From Lathyrus oleraceus (Eukaryota > Streptophyta > Magnoliopsida > Fabales > Fabaceae), in NCBI RefSeq assembly GCF_024323335.1, contig NC_066584.1:241641994-241705993 (forward strand): a stretch of 64,000 nucleotides of DNA, in the 5' to 3' direction. The notes beneath the pieces were generated by a model, which saw nothing but the letters and a program-made list of their open reading frames with translations, was not told the origin of the DNA and did no database searches. Positions 58,801-64,000 of the stretch are shown in pieces (the stretch's first letter is position 1; each line of letters begins with the position of its first letter). The position numbers and the translations under genes were made by a program.

Positions 58801-60006
58801 ATGCTCTTAGGATTTGTGTTGGTCCTAAAACTCAACACTACAAAACTGCAGAGCTTGTTGTTTGTAAGATTAGAGATGCCTCCCACTTATTAACTTATTT
58901 TAAGATCACATATCATCAAATGTGGGGCTTTTAACACCCCCTTTATGTCCAAGACTGAACAAAATCTTAGATGTTCCATCTTAAGATTGCGCATGACTTG
59001 ACAAATCTTAAATATTCCATCTTAGGATTTGAGCTGAGCCTAACTTAACCCTACAAAGCCGAGTTGTTAGGGGTAGGATGTCACCACTTATAAACTCATT
59101 TTCGTATCATATTTCTTCCAATGTGGGACACTCTTTATCAAAAATCAGATTTGCTAGTTGTGTCAATCATATTTATACCCCACAACATTATTAAAACTTG
59201 ATACTCTTGTCTTTTGGTGAATCTTTTGTCTCTTGAATGGCTAGCATCTTAAAGTGTTTGTATAAAATGGCATTCTTATGGTGCTAGTTCAAATTTAGAT
59301 TATCATTCATGCTGGTGAAGTTTCACTGTTAAAAGATGCAGATTCCATGATTTAAGTTGTGGCATACAACATGGTTAATGTTTTTCATTGTAATCTGAGT
59401 ATCAGTGATTGCAGCAATGTTTGAATTTTGCAATTTTATTGCTACTGTTTCTAAAGAAATGGCTCATTTTTCTGCTTCAAATTTTCAAATTGGTTTAACA
59501 GGTTATTTCTTCTGGGCCTAGACAAGTACGGAAAAGGCGACTGGCGAAGTATATCAAGAAACTTTGTGGTAACCCGAACGCCAACACAAGTAGCAAGCCA
59601 CGCCCAAAAATACTTCATCCGATTGAACTCAATGAACAAAGACAGAAGGCGATCGAGCATACATGATATCACAAGTGTCAACAACGGAGACATCTCAACG
59701 CCTCAAGGACCAATCACCGGTCAAACAAACGGTTCCTCCGGAAATTCCGCAAACAAATCAGTCAAACAAGCCGTTCCGTCCACAGCCGGTATACCAGGTG
59801 CTGGAATATACGCTGCCCCTTCCATCGGACAACCTATAGGAGGACCTTTAGTATCTGCCGTCGGCACCCCGGTGAACCTTTCCGGATCTCCACATATGGC
59901 ATACGGTATTCGAGCACCGGTTCCCGGTACCGTTGTTCCCGGTGCACCTATGAACATGGTCCCTATGACATACCCTATGCCTCATACTTCTGGTCCTCAC
60001 AGGTGA
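55859..60006 (+). CDS. MYB-related transcription factor, SRM1/MYBS2-like (DIVARICATA type); join 55859-56247, 59502-60006
   Basis: The two exons give 894 bases and 297 aa. The first SANT/MYB repeat (residues about 10-62) has W12 and W35 with a Tyr-type third position. A Ser/Gly/Asn-rich linker follows. The second MYB repeat (about 119-172) contains WTEEEH, the [12 protein letters not shown] block and the SHAQKYF signature (162-168). [10 protein letters not shown] and a Gly/Pro-rich tail ending in GPHR come last. This is the layout of two-repeat CCA1-like MYBs. Across the whole length it fits Arabidopsis SRM1 (At5g08520), a nuclear regulator in salt and ABA responses. These proteins bind the I-box/TATCCA type of site through the second repeat. 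The start at 55859 is chosen because MTMDDV opens the conserved region and no in-frame ATG precedes it. A role in this plant is inferred from the family only. Confidence 0.93.
56248..59501 (+). other. Intron of the MYB gene (3254 bp) with GC-AG borders
   Basis: The only phase-correct join is CACAG|GCAAGT to TTTAACAG|G. It restores the [12 protein letters not shown] sequence that the family has at this place. The donor is thus GC with an otherwise perfect AG|GCAAGT consensus. The GT six bases later would put exon 2 out of frame. The intron carries MITE-like pieces with GTTGTCAA ends (57140-57300 and 58320-58788). ORFs inside it are not supported. Confidence 0.85.
58320..58788. mobile_element. 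MITE-like element with GTTGTCAA ends in the MYB intron
   Basis: GTTGTCAAGATCGGGATCTT at the left and AAGATCTCGATTG...TTGACAAC at the right form imperfect inverted ends about 470 bp apart. The interior repeats AAGATCGGGAGGGG and has no ORF. The target duplication is not clear. Two more GTTGTCAAATAGC copies at 57141 and 57220 may be relatives. Confidence 0.45.
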
Positions 60007-60366
60007 AGTGCTTTTAGAAACCTTAATGTACAAAAAAGTTAGAAGACTAGATTGGCTTCTGCAGTTGATGTAATTTTTTCTTTTTGCTAGACAAAATTGC
60101 TTTTTGATTTATTAGCATGCATGCATGAATTTTATTCTTATTCAGTTATTTCAAAAATAAACCATAGCAGGAAGAAATTGAATGTATGTTTCAGTATAGG
60201 TTGCCATGAAATGTGACCACTTTGTGACATAGGAGTAAGGTTGTTTTGTAGACATTTGAATTGCTATTTTGCTAAACATTGTTGTTGCAGAGGATGAAGG
60301 TTTTGTGGATTTTTAAATAGTGTAAATTATTGTTGAATAATCCTGGTTTTTTTTGTATTAAATAAA
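60007..60366 (+). other. 3' UTR of the MYB gene
   Basis: Two AATAAA signals are present at 60156-60161 and 60361-60366, either of which could end the transcript. The stretch has no other feature. Confidence 0.5.
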
Positions 60367-61224
60367 TTATTGTATTTACCTAAATTTAAGTATGTTTTTG
60401 ATGAATTTGAGTTAGACTTTGGTACCTATTTAATTAGTGGTTTTGATTTTTGCATATAAATGAAACTAATTCCAAATTTGAATCACTGTTTAGGATTTGA
60501 CCCTTTACCTATTTATAATGATTTTGAACCATTGTTGAAGGAAAGAAAACAGGTTCCTTATAAGCCATTTACTATGCTGAAAGTGGTATGGGCTGTGATA
60601 GGCATCCCCCATCCACTTCTCTCAAACACTGAGCAAACACTTATTTCTAAACCCTATGAAAATTCAAAAATACTCTTGCACCGATCAAAAATTGTAATTC
60701 GGACGCATCAAAACACAGTGAATCTCTTTATCAAAAATCATCCCCATCATAGTGAAAAATATGTCTAGATTACAAAATTCAGACATATCCAATGACAATA
60801 TTGCTTGTGTGTATTTCATGCAAGATAATAAACGGATAAATTTGGATTTGGATTTTCGAAAAACTCCTAAGACTGTATTGGATGTGTATTATGTATATAT
60901 TAAACTTACATGTCTTTGATATATTAAGGAGGAAACCTCTATGTGGTCTTGTTGCATGTTACTGATACGTTGAGGGGGGACCTTTAATTTGAATTTAGCT
61001 TTACATTTAAGTCTTCTTTTACATTGTACATCTTTAGAGATTGAGTTTTGTATCTGTGTTTTAGTATGTATAATTCAAATTGTTTGTGTTTGAGTATGAA
61101 CATTATGCTTTAAGTTAAATTAGTCGGATTTTTGGAACAAGAATCATAATTGAGATTGATTCAAGTCATGTCTCAAGTATAATCTCAAAACATCTTTGAA
61201 AATTTGAATTTTTAAGATTTTGAA

Positions 61225-61560
61225 TGTGTGATTCGAATCACAATCCCTTGAGTCGAATCAAACAATGCATAGAAGAATCATGATTTTGTATGCTTGTGAG
61301 TCGAATCACAACTTGCTCTTGATTTAAATCATGCACTATGTGAGTCGAATCACAAGCCCCTTTTCAGCCACTGTCAAGTTTGAGTCGAATCATGACCAAA
61401 CCATGACTCGAATCATAGTCTGTGTGAGTCGAATCATACTTTATTCTTGACTCGAATCACAAAAAAATGTGTGTCTCTCTCTCTAAGTGTAGATCTTGTT
61501 TCACATTATTTTTCAACTAGACTCGAATCACCAAATGTTCTTGACTCGAATCAAAACTGA
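61225..61560. repeat. Dispersed GAGTCGAATCA / GACTCGAATCA boxes
   Basis: Boxes lie near 61231, 61253, 61301, 61342, 61382, 61403, 61425, 61449, 61520 and 61542. Spacers of 20-70 bp are unlike each other. The box is constant apart from a G/C switch in its third base. Confidence 0.85.
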
Positions 61561-62340
61561 TTTTTTCACTTTTTTTTTATGTTTCATCTCCAGCACCTAT
61601 AAATCATTTTTAACTCTCAAACCTTTAATATTGTTAGAAAACACATTCTTTCATTGATGATTTGGAAACTCACAAACCACTTGTTCTTTCATTTTTAAAA
61701 GAGTTTTAAATCTTTCTTGAACACTTGCAAACATTTTATTTCATCTTCTATCTCATTATTTTTTCATCGTTGCATGAATGTGAATCTTATCTTGGAAGAT
61801 TCATGATCGATTGAGGATATTCATTTTGGATTTAACGTTTCTTTGAAAATTTATTTGAGATTTCAAAAGCTTGCAAGATTGAGGATTGTTGTAACTGGTT
61901 GTGACAATTTCAGTGGAAAATAAGAAGGTTATTCTTTCCAGATTGACCTTGGTAGTACTGTCTGGAAGTCTATGATCAGGGTACGAGTTCTTTTCAATCA
62001 TCAGAATGACCTACGCTCAAGATACCGACATAATTGTGTGTAAATTTCCACAGACAGAAACTTAGGAGCAGGTTGTTGTGGATGAAAGATTCAAGAAGTA
62101 ATGTCGAATAAATATTTCACATAGATTTAAGTTCGTGGAGATGTGTACAAGTAAAGATCAAGAAAAAAAGAAATTTAATTTTCAACATTTACTTTTGGAC
62201 TAGTGATTGTACGAACTCTTGTAATATTGTTGCAAATCATTATGGAAGACCAACGAATTTTCAATGGGCTACAATTGGAGAGTGGATTAAGCACAAAGTG
62301 AGGACGAACATGCCAAACCAGTATAAATCCTAGTGTTGTC

Positions 62341-62375
62341 TCCTCTCTCTCTCTCTCTCTCTCCCTCTCTCATAG
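62341..62375. repeat. (CT)n microsatellite
   Basis: About 16 CT units, interrupted by one extra C. Confidence 0.95.
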
Positions 62376-62849
62376 TTAATTTTGTAGTTGATCGCATGGT
62401 TAGGTTGCTTCTAATGCTTTCTATAATTGCATGTTGATAGGTTTATTTGTTTGTAGTGATTTGTTGCATAAGTTATAGGTTTTGTTAGAATTGATAATTC
62501 AATCTTGTCTTAGTGTGGATTAAGTCTGAACACTTTGATAGTAGAATCTTGTACGTGATTAAAAATCATTCGATAATACCTCTTGTAGAATTGAGCGATT
62601 TTGCAATACGATTAGTTTTTACTTTGGGGAAATTTAGTAGTTCAATTTGATACATTGTAAACTCATTAAGCACATACGTGGATCTCTCAATATAAGCTTA
62701 ATCTCTTTTATGAAAAATTGGCTTCCGCCACGTAATATAAACTCTATTTTTGAAATCGTGTTAAAGACCTTTTCAATTGAAATTTTAACTTGGAAGGTCT
62801 ATTCATCCACCCGTTAGACCGTTCATAATCCATATTCTGACCCAATAAT

Positions 62850-63999
62850 TGGCCTCAAAGCTGGTCTTTTGATCAGGTCTAAGCGGCTCAAAGGTTTGGG
62901 AATATGGGTGACGACGATTCGAAAGGAGCGTACAAAAGAGCGCCAGTTTTAAAGGGGAAAATTATGCTTATTGGAAAGATAATATGTATGTTCACTTAAT
63001 GTCAGTTGACAAGAGTCTATGGGTAACAATTACTGACCAACCTTTTATCCCTAAAAACGAAGTCGATAATACTATTAAAACCCCAAAAGATTTGACTGAT
63101 GGTGAAACCAAAAAGGCTTTATAGGATTTGAAGGTGATGAATATTCTTATATCATCATTAAGAGCCAAAATATATTAATCTATTTCACATCATAAGAGTG
63201 CATAAACTACGCGGAACACTCTTCAAAACCTTTACAAAGGTACTAAATAAATTAAAGATTCTAAAATCAATATGTTCTCAAAGGAATACAGAGTTTTCCA
63301 TATAGAACCTGGAGAATCTGTGGTATCCATGCATACTCGTTTTCTCCATTTAATCAAGAAACTAGAAAATTTGGGAAAGACCTTTTCTAACAAAGATCAT
63401 GCTAAAAAAACCCGAGATCTATGTGCAGGAAATGACAACCAAAAGTAATGGCCATAAAATAGTCAAATGATCTTAGTTCTTTGGATATCACAAAACTATT
63501 TGGAAAGCTCACCGAACATGATAATGACCTAAAAACGGCTCGCTAAAATAAAATTAAAGTCGAAGAAGAAAAAGAAAGTAAAAGAAGAGAAACATGATAT
63601 ATCCTTGAAATCTTTGTCGTCAAGGACAAAAAAAAGGATGAAAGTGATAATTATGATGAAGATTCTTGTAAAGAAGAAGAGATGGGGTCATTTGTCACAC
63701 ACTAAAATCAATATATGAGGAAGTATAAGCTCAAGCAATCTGACAAAAATTTGATTAACTTCAAAAAGTCTCATTCGCATAAGAAGGAATATAAGAGAAG
63801 ACAAAAATATGTCACATGCTTCGAATGTGGAAAATTGGGTCACCATAGAAACACGTGTCTGAGTCTTAACAAACATCATAATAAAAAGGATAAGGAATTC
63901 TACAAGATGAAGGGAAAACATGCTAAATGTCGTAGAGCCTATATTTCTTAGGCAGAAGAAGATGAGAGCTCCTCTTCATCTTCCGGTTCAAGTTGTGAT
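62850..63999 (+). pseudogene. gag: Decayed gag of a Ty1/copia (SIRE-like) element, running off the window
   Basis: TGGCCTCAAAGC at 62850-62861 matches 9 of 12 bases of the usual iMet PBS. ATG at 62904 starts a protein with the copia Gag block NYAYWKDNMYVHL, then SLWV and LRAKIY, and further on FHIEPGESV in other frames. A CCHC knuckle CFECGKLGHHRNTC is encoded at 63817-63858, within the last open stretch (63715-63951). Several stops and frameshifts break the gene. The protease and later domains would lie to the right of the window. Confidence 0.75.
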
Positions 64000-64000
64000 G

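Larger units (their letters stand above)
60367..62849 (+). repeat. Intergenic DNA passing into the LTR of a copia element
   Basis: The first part (60367-61100) shows nothing I recognise; an open frame at 60460-60768 resembles nothing and is not supported. From about 61225 to 61560 ten copies of TCGAATCA occur, as (GAG/GAC)TCGAATCA. A CT microsatellite lies at 62341-62375. The stretch ends with CTGACCCAATAATTGG next to a PBS-like word, which fits the 3' end of a SIRE-like copia LTR. The LTR start could not be found. Confidence 0.45.

Noticed and set aside
60460..60768. 102-codon ORF after the MYB gene
   Set aside because: No recognisable domain, no clear promoter, and it lies in AT-rich intergenic DNA.
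60968..60981. GTTGAGGGGGGACC as a polypurine tract ending another retrotransposon
   Set aside because: No LTR start or upstream coding sequence could be tied to it.
61225..61560. tRNA genes, because of TCGAATC B-box-like words
   Set aside because: No cloverleaf or A-box could be found around any of the ten words.

Overview
The window looks like repeat-rich nuclear DNA of a legume, most probably of the Fabeae type (pea, vetch, faba bean, lentil, Lathyrus). This rests on giant Ogre-type Ty3/gypsy retrotransposons with 5.4 kb LTRs and a full length near 24 kb, a pattern known mainly from these plants. The species cannot be fixed from the sequence alone. Only one ordinary cellular gene is present. 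The rest is nested retrotransposons of several ages.

Layout, left to right. 1-9783 (minus): a Tat-lineage Ty3/gypsy element without ORF1, with its 3' UTR, pol, intron, gag-pro, leader, PBS and a short LTR; both polyproteins are broken. 9784-17726 (minus): the 5' part of an Ogre (LTR, PBS, leader, intact ORF1), cut 40 bp after ORF1 where the Tat LTR begins. 17727-45293 (minus): the body of another Ogre, giving in element order LTR 45293-39872, ORF1, gag-pro, intron, intact pol, 3' UTR, then the LTR at 17726-12302. That middle LTR serves both Ogres, so two Ogres stand in tandem sharing one LTR. 19757-28464 (plus): a young Tekay/Del-type chromovirus inserted in the Ogre 3' UTR with a perfect TAGAG target duplication. 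45294-47301 (minus): an older, diverged Ogre-like LTR into which the Ogre had inserted. 47302-51945 (plus): an older Athila-like element into whose gag that LTR inserted; it has lost its pol. 52013-52509 (minus): a second Athila gag fragment.

54063-60366 (plus): a MYB-related transcription factor gene of the SRM1/MYBS2 (DIVARICATA-like) type, with a TATA box, a probable 5' UTR intron, two coding exons (297 aa) and a 3.25 kb intron with a GC-AG boundary. After it come probable Ty1/copia (SIRE-like) LTR sequence with repeated TCGAATCA boxes, a weak PBS and a decayed gag running off the window.

The insertion order can be read from the nesting: Athila, then the old Ogre-like LTR, then the Ogre (made tandem), then Tekay and the ORF1-less Tat element. 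Only the Ogre ORF1 of the middle copy and the pol of the right copy are open throughout. The least explained signals are RNA-level ones: many copies in the Ogre 3' UTR of a motif complementary to its own primer-binding site; hairpins with changing stems around a similar core after both pol genes and in one leader; a 20-bp stem in the Ogre leader; a two-block LTR module with constant spacing; and an exact, same-phase intron between protease and reverse transcriptase in both Tat-type elements. No clear new gene system was found.
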